From Nematostella vectensis (Eukaryota; Cnidaria; Anthozoa; Actiniaria; Edwardsiidae), in NCBI RefSeq assembly GCF_932526225.1, contig NC_064038.1, positions 3,164,001 through 3,224,000 on the forward strand: a stretch of DNA of 60,000 nucleotides, written 5' to 3'. The notes under the pieces were generated by a model. That model had not been told where the DNA came from, did no database searches, and was given only the letters and a program-made list of their open reading frames with translations. The number at the start of each line of letters is the position of its first letter. Within the stretch, counting starts at the first letter, position 1. Shown here piece by piece: positions 14,401-29,400 of the stretch. The position numbers and the translations under genes are program-made.

Positions 14401-17400
14401 ATCAAGGGAAAACTACTACTACTGCGGTCATAACTGGTTATTATCAAGGGAAAACTACTACAACTGCGGTCATAACTGGTTATTATCAAGGGAAAACTAC
14501 TACTACTGCGGTCATAACTGGTTATTAAAAAGGGAAAACTACTACTACTGCGGTCATAACTGGTTATTAACAAGGGAAAACTACTACTCCTGCGGTCATA
14601 ACTGGTTATTATCAAGGGAAAACTACTACTACTGCGGTCATAACCGGTTATTATCAAGGGAAAACTACTACTACTGCGGTCATAACTGGTTATTATCAAG
14701 GGGAAACTACTACTACTGCGGTCATAACTGGTTATTAAAAAGGGAAAACTACTACTACTGCGGTCATAACTGGTTATTAACAAGGGAAAACTACTACTAC
14801 TGCGGTCATAACCGGTTATTATCAAGGGAAAACTACTACTACTGCGGTCATAACTGGTTATTATCAAGGGGAAACTACTACTACTGCGGTCATAACTGGT
14901 TATTAACAAGGGAAAACTACTACTACTGCGGTCATAACTGGTTATTAACAAGGGAAAACTACTACTACTGCGGTCATAACTGGTTATTAACAAGGGAAAA
15001 CTACTACTACTGCGGTCATAACTGGTTATTAACAAGGGAAAACTACTACTACTGCGGTCATAACTGGTTATTAACAAGGGAAAACTACTACTACTGCGGT
15101 CATAACTGGTTATTATCAAGGGAAAACTACTACTACTGCGGTCATAACTGGTTATTATCAAGGGAAAACTACTACTCCTGTGGTCATAACTGGTTATTAA
15201 CAAGGGAAAACTACTACTACTGCGGTCATAACCGGTTATTATCAAGGGAAAACTACTACTACTGCGGCCATAACTAAAGACGATGCGAGAAACGTGCTAT
15301 CTGATTGGCGTCTAAGCCACTAGCCAACCAGCGTGGCGAAGGAATGCTCCGTCAGAACACGTAGGAATGGCTATAGACCTGGACTATCTTTGCGTTCGAC
15401 ATTCCGCTCGCGGGAAAGAGAGTCGCGACCGACAGTGCTGACAAACACAATCGTAGTGTTGGATCGTTCGAGTAAAGGTACGAAAGGATGACTTCAGTCG
15501 CTGTTTTGACCACATGTACAGCATTATAACCCTGCTGTACAAAAGATGACAGATTTGATGATAATGAGGGAGTCATAAAGAAAATCATATCCTTTGCTTT
15601 GCGCTAGTTTTATTAGCATTCACCAAAATGTGACAGTTCGCCGGTAAAAAGCCGCCATTTCAAAACAAAAAGTCTGGTTTAACCGCGCGGTATAGGAATA
15701 AGTCTTTCGTTTTTCAGCACTGGCGTCCAGACCTGGACTATTATGAAGTCCGTGTCAATAGAAACAGCATCTAATAGGGTAAACCTGCATCGAATAGGGT
15801 ATTTTCTTAAAACTTTGTAATAGTGGCCGCGCGTGGCAATGTAAAGAAAAGGATTCAGCTGATCGCAAAGGTTACTATTCCCTGCGAAGCCCTTACCTTC
15901 CAAGCTGAACACTTTTTCTTTGATCCCCTTTAACGCCTCCCCGTAGTTGGTGGCGTTGCTGCTGGCGGTGATGGAATCCACAGCTGCTTTTAAATCGGCC
16001 TCAGTCATGAGGGCCCGGAAATTGGCCTTGACATCGGCAATGGTCGCAATACCGGACACGGAAATGTGCATGCTGTTCTCAGAGCCAACCAGAGCATGGA
16101 TGAGATCTTTGACAAAAGTCTTTACTTTGGTGAGATCGCCGTCTGTAACAGCTGCAGAGTTGTCGATGGCGAAGGCGACGTCAGCATTGACGAAGCAAGC
16201 TTTGAAAGAAGATTAAGTCAGGTTGCTGCACTAGCCAAAGATCAGCCATAAAAAGGCGGACCGAGGAAAGACCAGAACGGTGCCAAATTAATCATACATC
16301 GTACGTAAAGGTGCGTAAATATGGCTTTTCGTGCTGTTTATGTTGCACTAAGAGCATCACGAAAATTTAAGTGCCCTTGTCAGCCACACCTTTGGTATTG
16401 TTTTCATGTAATATTGGAAGGCACATAGTAAAAATCTCGAAATATCGAAATATATATATTCAATCGAAAATACGATCACATTTTCTTCCCCAAATCAGCT
16501 GATGAAAATGGATGCTTTACCACACTTTTACTTTACTAAGATGACAAAATGGTGGCTAACAGATGTTTTTAAGAGCCTGAAATATCCATCAAAAAGGAAA
16601 CCAAACCGTCTGTTTATTAATCATTCATTTTTACTCACTGTCTGTTGGGGGCTGGCAGCTACGGCCACACCCTGCCCCCCCTGCACAGCACTTTTGTCCA
16701 TCTCCAGGGCAGTCCGAGTCCAGTGCGCATGAGTCTTCAGGGTCTGCACACGAGGGGGGAGGGGACGGGGGGCATTTGCCGTAGCGACCTAAAAAAAAAG
16801 GTAAGATTCCAAACTTATATAACACTATGAAACTACTGTGCATTGCAAAGGTCGGTGCCGTTGCTAGGGTCTGGCTCGTTGCTAGGGCTACGGCACGTTG
16901 GTTGGGCTCGTAACTTGGGTTGGGCCCGTTGCTAGCGATAAGCTTGTTGCTAGGGCCGTTTATTTTGCTTATAATCGGCACGGGCTAGGGCTGAAGTTGT
17001 GAGAGAAAGTAGACGGGGGACATTTGCCGTAGCGACCTAAAAGAAAAGTAAAGATTCCAAAACTTTTAAAACCTTTAAACAAAACTACTGTGCGTTGCTA
17101 GGGTTGGTGTCGTTGCTAGGGCTTGGCTTGTTACTTGGTTTTGTTCAATGCTAGCTATAAGCTTGTTGCGCTAGGTTCGCTCAGCTTTCTGTACGTTGCT
17201 AGGGTTAAGGCTGTGAGAGAAAGCTTCTTTTGTCAGCGGCCCTTTTGTACGAGTAAACATCTGAGAAATAAAGACTTTGTCGAGTCATTTTCTCGCTTTT
17301 ACATGATATGGTGAAAAAGAGCTTGTCAATAGTCTATTGTCTATAAAGTCAATAAAATGGTGCTTCTATCGGGATGATACCCCTACCCCCTCCCTATATC

Positions 17401-20400
17401 TTAGAACAGCCGATAAAGACTGGGAGCTAACCCTTACTTACCTTTGCATATCGTCTCCTTAGCATCATAAATCTGCCCCGCGATGTCGTCAAAAGTGTTT
17501 CCGATGAAGAACCTCCTTGCGGGCTGAGACGCGATCGTCTTCCACTTATCCAGATTAGTGACCTTATCAACTGCGAATAAGACGATATGTACCCCCATGG
17601 CCTTCAATGCCTGAGCCTGCTTGTTGACTTCGGCCATATCAGCGGTTGAGTCACGTGGTACGAACAAGACGAATGTCTTGGGGACTGTTTGTCGGACGCC
17701 ACCAAATATGGTGAAGGCATGGTCTGAGGCGCGTTTCATGGCGGCCTGTTAAGATGAGATGGGTTGGAATGAAGAAAAAAAGCAAAACGGAGGAAGAGTC
17801 GCTTTGGAGAACAGTATTAGATTAAGGACCTTATCAATCAACAACAACATCCACTACAGACAAACGACGGGCTTCGGCGAAAAGCCACAAAAAGCACAAG
17901 GACACGCGTTCAGTCTGAATGGGTTCATACAATAGCCACTTTTAAAATCACCATAAGGAAAACTCTTTTATTTGTTCAGCTTTATTTTAATGAGTTTTAG
18001 GTAAAGTAAAGCAACGCAAACGAAATGTCTACTGTGTTATTACAAGCAACTCGTATAACAAGTATAAGTCGCCTTCTAGAAGGACTGAAAAAAACGGTGG
18101 CGGATTTGAAACTTTGGCGTATTTTGCGACTCTGTTTTGGTTTTTCCTTTCTTCTTCCTTTTTTATGCCCAAGCAACTTAACATGTTTTTACAGCAGTTC
18201 GTATTATGAACCGTTGCATCGACTGCCGTTCGCTTTTAGGATGCATTGAGTTTACAGTGATGCACGTGGATTTTACGGATTTTATTGCGGCAATAAAAAG
18301 GACCGTAAACAGCCCTCGAAAAAACTAGGCAGGCGCATAGCTACGCCCCTGCTGGTCATTTCCTTATGATTTTAAAAAATGTTGGGGGGGGGGGGAACTT
18401 TCACTAAGGACCTTTCGTAATACGGTACGCACCGCAACATTGAATCCGTTTCCTGAGGGTTGTATCTCATCGATGACTTTAATCAGCTCTTTTCGGTCGT
18501 ACTCTTGGTCCAGTGGTTTGGTCATGCGCGCGTCGTCACTGTACTCCACTATGCCGAGGTGGGCCTTGCGATTATTCACCTGTAGACCAAGACAACAAAT
18601 GATCAAATAACCAATAATGTGGTTTGAAGGAAAATGAAAGGGCTTAGACATTTTATTCTGATTAGGTTTCGTGTTACAATATTAGTGTAATATCATAAAA
18701 ACAATGTAGGGGCACAGCCACGATTTTACGGTTCATTTCCTTAAAATGTTTGTAAACATTTTAGGGGTGGGTGGTGGGGGAGGCGTGCTGGGGGCACCCC
18801 CAGGTGTATCCTTGTGTAGTAAAGACCCCCTAAAACCACTACTGCCATGGTACCTTAATATGTTAATACTTTTACTGATATTGAGTGCTCTCTAAGGCTT
18901 TCTTACCTTGAAGAATTTCAGCAACGAGGTGAAGGTGTTCTTGATCTTCTTGAAGTCACCTTCGAGAGATGAGGCAGTCGGGATGCCAAACACGATATCC
19001 AGAGGGAGATCACATGCTAAAGATATAATTAATAGATAACTAATTTATAACAACATAACACGATATCCATAGGGTGGTTACATGTTCAAGATAAAATAAA
19101 TAGATAACAAGTAATTTATAACAACATAACACGATATCCAGAGGGAGATCACATGCTAAAGATATCATAAATAGATAACAACTAATTTATAACAACATAA
19201 CACGATATCCATAGGGTGATTACATGTTAATGATAAAATAAATAGATAACAAGTAATTTATAACAACAACATAACACGATATTCAGAGATCACATGCTAA
19301 ATGTAAAATAAATGATGAAAACTAATTTATTTAGAACAACATAACACGATATCAGTGATAAGTCAAACTGTCTAGTTTTCCCGCCACTGGTTTACCCGCC
19401 TAAAATTTTGAATCTCCCGGATGATCGCGCGCGTTTAACAATAAAATCACTAAGTAAACGAGATGAATTTCGATCTTACGTCTGAGTTTCTCGGCGCCCT
19501 CACAGACGGCTTCTGTAAGAGCTCTCAGATGAGCCTTAAGCGCAAGGTAAGATGACGTGACGAAGATGTTCTTCTCCACTTTCTTGGACGCTATGGTTTT
19601 CAGAGCCGCGAGGTCCTTGCCTTCGCCGACTGGCATGGCAAAGATGTCAACTTGAGCTTGGCGGAGCTGGTTAGCGAGATTCGTGGCGCCAGCTGGATTT
19701 TCTACTTTTCCTGAGCCAATAATTATCAAGGACTAAAATACAAGCAAATGGTTATGTTCGTTAACAGTTAGCCTACCTATAGGCGTTGGAGTCTTTTTGG
19801 CGAGAAAACACGGAGTTCGTTATTTGGCCGCCATTTTGAAAAGCACGGTCTCGGAAGAGTGGGGTGAGCGGGAAGTCCAAAATGGACTTCGGGTCCAAAA
19901 TGGCGGCCACAATAGCGAACTCTGAAATTTCTAGCCATATAAAAAAATTCCAACGCCTGCAAAAGGATGGTTAACAGCGCATGATTAAGACCAGCGGTCT
20001 GAGTTCGTCGAGATTTCTCGGAAAAATGATGTTTGGGCGCCCTAGCTTAAAACTAAACTGGTAATAGGTATGGTTGACCTCAGTATACTGTGAAAGTTTG
20101 AAGCAATTTGGATAAATATTTTTGGCGATAGAAGCCGAAAAGTAATTTTTTGTCTCCCGCACCCGGACAATTTCGTGGTTGTTAGAAAAAGACTAAAAAC
20201 CGGTTCGCAACGCGTGATAAAACATTTGCAGCTTATATAAACCTAAAGAATAGATAATAAGGATTTCCCAGGCTGAAAGATAAGCTGTTCTGTCAGCACC
20301 TTATTATTTTACGCGATTTTATTTTATTTTATGTTTTTAGATGACTTTGAAAAGCCTTGAAATGATCGTGTAATATCGCCGATGAGATGTGGATTTGGCA

Positions 20401-23400
20401 AAAATGATTGCATTCATCGAAAAGAACATCATTTCTACTTTTGATATGTGAAATAAAATTTAGGGGCAAATAAAATCCGACTTTTTTACAAGCCGAAATA
20501 TGACCCCCACTTGACCCAAATTATAAACAAATGCCGACTACTGTATCGGGTTTTCCGCATTCAAACAACGCCTTCAAATCTCCAGAAAAACAAGAAAGAG
20601 CGCTCAAATCAAAAGAAATATACTGTCGGCAATACTAAAATTTAATGGAAATAATTTCATAGCATTTATTGCATTAAATTGCGATTTTTAGGCTCGCGTG
20701 ATACTATTTTGTTTGCTGCCATGCATAGCGTGACAAACAAAGCGACAAGCATAAAATACCTCACCATGACTGCAATAAGACTTTTCTGATAATTACTTAT
20801 TAAAAAGAAAAACGTCCAAAAGAAGAAAATGAGAGTTTTGCATGTTTTTATTTAATTAACAAGCGATACTGACATAATTTTGTACACTTTGATCAAATTG
20901 TCAAAATTCGCTTATTTTCAAAGCCTTTGTTCAACTACAAATTTGATCAAATAAAAATACAAATTATGCAAGAACGCTGAGACATTTGCGATATTGAGGC
21001 CTCTCACCGTAAGCTGTTTTCCTTTTTAGTAAAAGAGAGTATTGAAGTAAAAAAACTTACTCTGGTCTTCACAACAGAACACAGGATTACCGACTCAGAA
21101 ATCTATTTCATGTAACCATGAAAAAAATATAATCGGGACCAAAGAAATCGTGGATTTATTTTGCGCAACTACATCTTTGAATAACATCCACGAGCGTTGC
21201 TACAAAAGAAGCTTTGCGTCGGGTTGCTCCGGGCACTTGAAGCTCCAGCTCTTTGCAGATAGTGGGAAGGGTGGCCACTGAAAGAAAGGTGAGCCTGGAC
21301 CTGGAGTACAAGTGGCACAAGTCGATGCCGTTCGCTTCTATTGGGTGATTTAGTTGGCATTCATCTAGGATGGCAGCTCTCGTACGGAAGTAGGCGGCTG
21401 CCTCCTCCGCAGCCTCTACTGCCTCCGCACCCTGTGTTATTATCGGGAAAAATACACCTGTACATGGCCCGGTAATAGGAACTCGCTGATTTAATCAGCG
21501 TTCCCCTGTATAGAGATGCAGCTTGTTGATTCTATCACTTCATTCCCAATTAATGGTACGCCCCCCTCCTCCCCCCAACTACTTTTTGGTGGTAGCCAAG
21601 CTTGCCGGGAAGGGGGACTCCGATAAAAACAGACGGGGGTAATCGTCGGCAAAATTGATTGTAACCCGTTAGGGATTGCACTTTAGGCGTGGTCAACAGA
21701 AATTATTTCCTCTAAGAGATGGAAAATTGGGTGAGGTCGAAGGAATTTTTGCCCCTAAGGGATAGCAGAATCGAAAAAAAAAAACCGTTTAACACCCCCT
21801 TAGGAATAGCAATTAATCGAATTTTATACCCTAAGAGATAACAGAATGGAAAAAAAACGTTTAACACCCACTTTAGGAATAGCAGTTGGTCGAATTTTAC
21901 ACCCTGAGAGATAGCAAAATCTGAAAAATCCTCCAACACCGCCTAAGAGATGGCAGTTGGTAGAAATTTTATACCCTAAAAGATATGACGATTACCCCCG
22001 TCTACATTTTTAGAGAGTCCCCCCCCCCCCCCCCCCCCCCCGGGCAAAGATATGCATTCCCCTTCTTTGGCAAACTCGCATTTGCCGTATAGTGTGTGCC
22101 AGTCTAACCAAGCCAAGCGTGTATAGCCTTTCACGCACTGGACAGCTGAATAGCTTTGTGGTAGGCTCTTCCTCGCTGCTGACTGCGGGTTCTGGCTCAG
22201 CGGCGTTCGCCCTGCGCTCGACAACACGCTTGATGTCATCGAATTCACCGTCACTGAACGAGCCCGGAAACTTTGAAATCGATTGGTCAGGATGCGGCTT
22301 GAAGGCTCTCTCTCCTCTTCCCCTCCCACTTCCCTCGTTTTTCATTTTTGCTCAAATCCAAGATGGTGGCTATAATACACCGGGTAAACGCCCCCCCCCC
22401 CCCCCCCCTAATTGAAGGCTTTTCAAATATTATTCTTTTTCCAAATGGTACCTATGGTTGAGCAAGCCACACCTTCCCCCCTCCTCAGTCCTCTGGTCCT
22501 ATGATCTCCTGCCTGAGACTTTGTCAAAGTAAAGAAGTGCTTATAGAGAGTAATTACCTGCTTGCAATAAGCGTTTACTGCACCTTACGCGCAATGATAG
22601 AATCCTGCGTTGTCTTGCTTGTAGTATGCCGGTAAAGTGAATAGTGAAAGCGTTTTTTTTACTGGTTAACAAGCCAATCGATTGGCCAGGACAAAATTTG
22701 GACGGCTGTTTATCCCGGCCAGACAAATTTTGTCCTCCTAGTGCGATTAGGCCCTAAGTTAACGCGCGAAAAAATGAAAACAGAAAAGTAACCTCAAAAT
22801 TTACCTAGGGAGCTTTTTTGGACATATGCTCCCTGACAAGAATGGAATTTTTTTGGTAGTATTGAAAACAATAGTAAAAAGTATCAACTATTATTTTTTC
22901 TTACTTTCTTTTTATAACTCAATTTACCTGGGGAATGGAAATTGGTTGGTTATATTATAAACAATAGTAAAAAAGCTTCAACTGTTATTTTTTCTTGATT
23001 TCTTTGTATGAACGCTTGTTGAATAAATTAACTCCTCGAATTTGCATAACAACACGACAGCAGAAGATGGTACGCGTTTCTAGTCCACGAAAGTAGGGAA
23101 CTAAAGAAAATATTATAATGCTTATAGAACGAGTGATGGATAGAAATAAATATAGGACGATTTAAGAATAACTTTCGTGGGAAAAAGTTTAGAGATGCTC
23201 ATGAATAAAGAACCGGAAGTTTTTAGTGCCGATAATAATTATCATGCATGCGGATTGTACTTTAAAATGCTATGAAAATATAATCTTGAAAAGCATATAA
23301 ACATCAGAGAGACAAGAATATTTGATCAAATACCAGTATTTTCAAGAATTATATTGCATCCTTTTTTTGGGAGTTTTAATTGTTATTTATAAGTTTTTGG

Positions 23401-26400
23401 TAGCGAGGCATTAAAAAGTGAGTGTCGACATTTGTTTATAATTAGGGTCAAGTGGGGGTCATATTTCGGCTTGTAAAAAAGTCGGATTTTATTTGCCCCT
23501 AAATTTTTTTTCACATATCAAAAGTAGAAATGATGCTCTTTTCGATGAATGCAAACATTTTTGCCAAATCCACATCTCATCGGCGATATTACACGATTAT
23601 TTCAAGGCTTTTCAAAGTAAAAATAAAATAAAATCGCGTAAAATAATAAGGTGCTGACAGAACAGCTTATCTTTCAGCCTGGGAGTTCCTTATTATCCAT
23701 TCTTTAGGTTTATATAAGCTGCAGTTGTTTTATCACGCGTTGCGAACCGGTTTTTAGTCTTTTTATAACAACCACGAAATTGTCTCAAATCCGGGTGCGG
23801 GAGACGAAAAATTACTAAATTAGTATTAAGATCTGACCTTACAGTATACAAATATACAACGATGTTGTCAATTAAATAAATGAAAAGTACCAAAGGCTTG
23901 AGTGGCAAGCGGCAATATAACACAACTTTGATGGTTGGGAGATTTCAATATAAACGGTGCATGGATATTTGTATTATTTTTTAATCCTGGCTTTGCGTAA
24001 AATTAGCCCTTTAAAAATCAGCAGCATGATTCATAGGAAATTGCAAGTTTCTTGGCCATATTGTTTCGAAGAGGTTGGGTTTGTATTTTTTAAACAATTT
24101 ATTTCTTGATTAAGGGAAAATGGCAAGAGATCTAATTTAAGTTTATGGGCCAAACGCGGTAAATTCCGCATCAATTCCCCCTATAAATCGCTCGAATTTT
24201 ACATTGAATAGCTTTAGATAAAAGGGTATTGCGCTCAAACTATTAGATTCAAAATTGAGAGCAATTTGTTGCGCTATCAAAGTCGTGTTAATACGAAAGG
24301 CCGCTAGCTTGTTCTAATAACGCCAGTCTCTCAATATTACCTACCTTGTTAGCGCTGTCACGGGAACCACCGGCCGCAGTATATATATCACTGACCGCCT
24401 TTTCAAGAGCATTGCTGACCCCACCGCCGGCTCCACCACTAAATTTCAGGGCATCAATTGCCTGGTTAACCTTCTGCCTCAAGCTGGAAGCACCGAGGGA
24501 CGAAAGGGTGAACTCCACCTTAGCCGGGCCGCCGTAGGTAATGACAGATACCCGTGTGTTGTAGTCGGCCACGGAGAATGACTTAGTGAGGTCTTTGGCG
24601 AATGTTTTGAGCTTGTTAAAGCCATCTGCACCGACATCGTCCGAGTTTTCTATGAGAAGTGTCAGATCGTACTGGCCCTCGCAGTCTGAGGAAACAAGGG
24701 GTAGTTAAAAGGCATCTACCCAAAGATCCTCATCTAGCAACAAATGGGTCAGCAAACATTTTCATCACCTGAATTGAGGGATGGAGAAGAGGTAATATTC
24801 CGATAGTATATGGCTGTTTCAAGATTATTTTACATGTATACATGTATTCCAATGTCAAGCGAAAAATTACTAAGAACTCTTCAACAGAAAACAAAACGAA
24901 ACAAAAGGATCAAAAATGATAAGTAAAAAGTTTGTCGGCTAGCCAGCAAGGGTTGCCAACGATTTTGCTATCGTAGACATCAATCTAGATTTTGCTATCG
25001 TAGACATCAATCTAGATTTTGCTATCGTAGACATCAATCTAGATTTTGCTATCGTAGACATCAATCTAGACAGTTTTTTTTATAAAAAGATGACAAAGCC
25101 TTCGCCTAACTACCTCGCCACGCACCAGCCCCTCCCCCTGCTTTGTACTACTTCAGGGCCTTGTTATAAAGTGTAAGCGAAACAAATAAGTACTTACACA
25201 GGGGCGGGTCCGTGCATACCGAAAAGCATCCCTGCCTGATGTCTAGGCAACACTTCTGCTCTCCAGGACATTCCCAGTCGTTAGATTTCCCTTTAGGATC
25301 GTTAATCGAGGGACCACATGGAACTTGGTCTGATGGAACATCGGTGATATCGGGACAGAACCCGGTGCTGAATGGTGGTGGGCATTTTCCGGGCTTAGCT
25401 GTTGATAACAAATCATTACATTTTCAGTAATATAGTATCCAAATGACGATAGTGTTTTTTTTTTCACTTTGAAACACTAACAAATGATTGGTTGAACAAT
25501 ATTCTTAATTCAGAGAGCTGCGATAGCTTATTAGCACTTGCGTTAGTTCTCAAGCCACAGGGCCGATTTTAATCTTTTTCCCACTTGCGCAAATCCTTGC
25601 GGTACCACAACCATCGTCAGACAAGTCGGGAACAGTAATTTATCTACTCTATCTCTTCATTGACCACTTACATAAAACACGGCTCTTACCACTACACATT
25701 GCCTTCTCGACGGCTTCTCTCTGTACCCCTAGCTGATCCGCAGAGCTTGCAGAAAATGCCAAACTTGACTTGGTCGCAAGACTGTTCAAAAAGGCCTTGT
25801 CTACGCCACTGTTGATGCCGAGGGCAATGATATTAACGCCGAGGTCTCGTAAGGGTTTCGATGCAACAGCCAGGTCCTTGGAAGCCGCGTCGGTGCCTCC
25901 TGCAGTGATGAAGACTACAAAGCGGGGATGGCCTTGTCGCATTCCGCCCTCCAAGCTATCAGCACACAGCAAGGGCCACAATTAAACACCATAACAACAG
26001 AGCTTAATACAGCTACCTTTTTTACATATTTAGAAGTTAACCTGTATACTCGAACACTCAGGGCAAAAACAGCACGAGTTAGTGTGGAATTCGAGTTATC
26101 CGATTAGAAATAACTGGAAAGTCTCTAAGGAAGCTTCGAGTCAGTTCGGGTAAAGTTCAACTTATTCGAGTAGAAATGACTGGAAATCAATCTCGAGATC
26201 AATGAGAGTAATACTTTGGAAAGATGTTTATTCAAAAGCGGCATTTTCTTGAAAAGAACCATCATTTCATTGTTCGGCCAGGTATTGCCAAAATAAACTT
26301 AATACCTTTTTAAAATGTGATATCGGTATATAAATATTTTGAGACCCCTGTTTGGGAGTTATTTGAGGGCGGCAGCTAACCTTAACGATACCTGGACCCG

Positions 26401-29400
26401 TAAACACAGGTTCGTTGGACTAGCACCCTGACATTGGGAGTCCCCACCCAACTTACCCCCCTTCCTCCTAATCCACTTCTTCTGTCGGGGTATTCGAATT
26501 TACTCGGAGCACCTTTTACCAAGCACTAAAACTAAACCTATGCATACGGTCTACCTAAAAAGGTCCTTTTTGACTGTCTCCAGCGTAAGGTCTACGCGTC
26601 GCGTAGGGTCGTTGTTCTTTGTCAGTGCTTTGATAGTCTCCCTCAAGGCCGAGTTTGGCATAATTTTGTTGAAGTCCACTATTGTTGTGGCTTTTTCGCC
26701 GTACTGGACCAGGCCGAAGTGGATGGAGTTTTCGGCGTCTTTAAGAAGAAAATAAAAACACCAGAGCTTAGCAATAACTGACTCCCAGGTTGCCATGGCG
26801 CATTTGAACAAAATTATCAACACTTTTTATTGACGTACATTTGAGAGACTCGCATCAATTGAATAATACTGTATGTTCTCGCTTAAGCCATTGCATTTCA
26901 GCTTCTATGAAAATCTTAACTTGTCATCATAAAAATAACTTTATTAGCTGATTTTTTAGAAGCAAGCCGATATACTTTGTACATAGAAAGTTCAATGATT
27001 ATAAAAATGGCCTCCTTGGTCTGACCATGCGTCTTACCTGCTATTCCGTGCACGATTCTGATAGCAAATTTCTTCACTTTTTCGAAATCTTCGTCGCTGA
27101 CAGCCGCTGATGAATCGATGACAAGGGCAACGTCCATAGTGATGAAACAGTCTGAAAGTTAACAAATGGTTGGTGTTAGTTATCTTATCGTGAAAACTCA
27201 CGTCGTACATGAAAGCAACTTGTTTTGCAAAACACAAAATGTTTCACATGTATGCTTGGTCTACTAGATATAAATACAAAAAGTCCAAATAGTCGAGTTC
27301 TTGAACCAGAATAATAAATAACAAAAAACAAAAAACTGGTATTCGACACTGCCAAATTTTCGTCTATAATAAGACTTCTTCAGGGCAGACTGTCTACTAG
27401 AGGCATAAAACTAAAACTCGTAATCGGCTCTGTTCCTATTTCTTGACCTTCATAGCGCTATGGAGGCACACCTCTCGCACAATAAAAGCGTTTAAAAAGA
27501 CATCATAGTATCCTTATTCTTAGATGCGTGGTTGTTCTTACTTTTGACGCGTGGAGTGCATTTTCGTTCACCGCAATCACCCTCGCAGCACATGTCATCT
27601 TTGCTGGCGCAGTCTGAGTCAACGGAACAACCATCCTTCTCGCCCCCAGCTGGACATTCCGCCACTAATCCCGGTTTGTAGGCTGGACACTTTCCATAAC
27701 GACCTGGAATAGAAAGTGAAGGCTCGATATCACTGTAGTTGCTCCAAATATGTGTTGGAAAGATGATTAGTTATTTATCGAATATTGGTAATTGTCTAAA
27801 TGTAATGTTGTGGGAAGTCAATACCCAATAAGAGTTGGAACATGTTTGCTGTTAGTCAATGGTCAATATGTCATTGTTAGTCAATGTTCCATTGCCGAAT
27901 ATGTTTCTGTTGGTCACGTTACTGTTGGTCATGTTTTATTGTTTAATCTTCAATGTGTTTCTGTTGGTCGTGTTTTACTGTTGGTCAATCGTCAATGTGT
28001 TTCTGTTAGTTAACCTGTTTCTTTAAGTCATTTGTTTCTGTTAGTCGATGTGCTACTGTTAGTCATCGGGCAGAATGGCTGGACATTTCCGTATGCCATA
28101 AATTAAAAAAAATCACTGGCGCGTTACCTCATTAACTAGCCGGCGGGAGGTTCAAATACAGAGAAAATGGCGAAATGGCCGTCAAGGCGCACGACTAAAA
28201 CGTCATAACTCACTAATGCTTTAGTTTTGAACAGCCTTTCACGGGAACCATATTAAGCAAGAGTAGATCTTTATACTGATATGCATTATATGTCGTTTGG
28301 TTGGAAAAACCATGGTATGTTGGGCTTCTGAATATGAGCCATTTTCTCGTAAAATTTGTATGGGCAAGATAGTTAGTGATTCCCGCAAAACGGTGCAATT
28401 CTGAAATGCCTTTCAAAGGATTCTGGTAGATAACGTTTGTTGCTTTAAATTGATACTTCTTGCGTAAAAAATGCGACGAGAAAACACCACTATGTCAGAA
28501 GAAAAAACACGAAAGTCATATGAAAGATGTCAAAAAGTGCTAATTATGCACATTTAGTTTACAAGTGCAAACCACTTTCCACACGCCCTTGGGATCCCTT
28601 GGGATCATGAAACGTGAAATATCATTCTTAGGTATTTGTCAGAATAATTTATATGAGGCGTGTTTTATACTTTGATGTATTTCGTCTTGTTTCTATTCCT
28701 AGAACAAAAAAAAAACACGAAGACATTTTTCTCTAAAAGAGAGAACGGAGCAGACTGAAGGGTACTGTGCTCTAAGATAAGGTGCTTTGAGATATTTAAC
28801 AAAGCAAAAACCAACACGAATACAAAACACGACTCTCGTACTTATTTCCCCGGTGATAGATTACAAACCCTAACGTAACTTTCACCAAAATGATCCTTGA
28901 AATGCGTAGACTAAGTATTTTGCATTTATTTTTGTGCTTTTCCAGTGGCGTAGGTACGATCAGCTATAGTTTGATTCCGATTCACAATTCGGTGTTTAAC
29001 AAGAAAGCAGAAACCGACGAATTCAAAAAACGACTCTCGCCTTTATTTCTCAAATACATTACGATCTCCAACATAACTTACACCAAAATGATTCCTGAAA
29101 TGCGTAGACTAACTATTTTTATTTATTTATGTGCGTTTTCAGTGGCGTAGATACGATCAGCTATAGTTTGATTCCGATTCACACTTCGGTGTTTAACAAG
29201 AAAGCAGAAACAGACGAATTCTGAAATTCTGAATTCTTTTGTGAAAAATAACAACATTTCCGCTTTATATGCGATTTCAGCATGCATTGGATATGATGTT
29301 TATCAGGTGTTGACTGATGTTGTAAAGCCAAATATCATTGTGGTCGCTTACGAGAGCTTAAAAATTAAAGAGAATCTCAGTTGGTGTTTTGAAATTGTGG

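Larger units (their letters stand above)
20140..23816. mobile_element. 3.7 kb element with about 400-bp terminal inverted repeats
   Basis: 20140-20550 and 23420-23816 are inverted copies (shared words include AGTAATTTTT, CGGTTCGCAACGCGTGATAA and TATGACCCCCACTTGACCC). Inside lie a decayed zinc-finger gene on the minus strand and a short tandem repeat. No target duplication was established. It expands the intron between the two vWA-c exons of copy 1. Confidence 0.7.

Noticed and set aside
12464-15245. Two long minus-strand frames encoding a 14-residue repeat
   Set aside because: They follow a 42-bp minisatellite whose period is a multiple of three, lie in an intron, and flanking exon phases join without them.
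28890-29150. Plus-strand 86-codon frame with hydrophobic start
   Set aside because: It spans two copies of a direct repeat in a mobile element and shows no domain.
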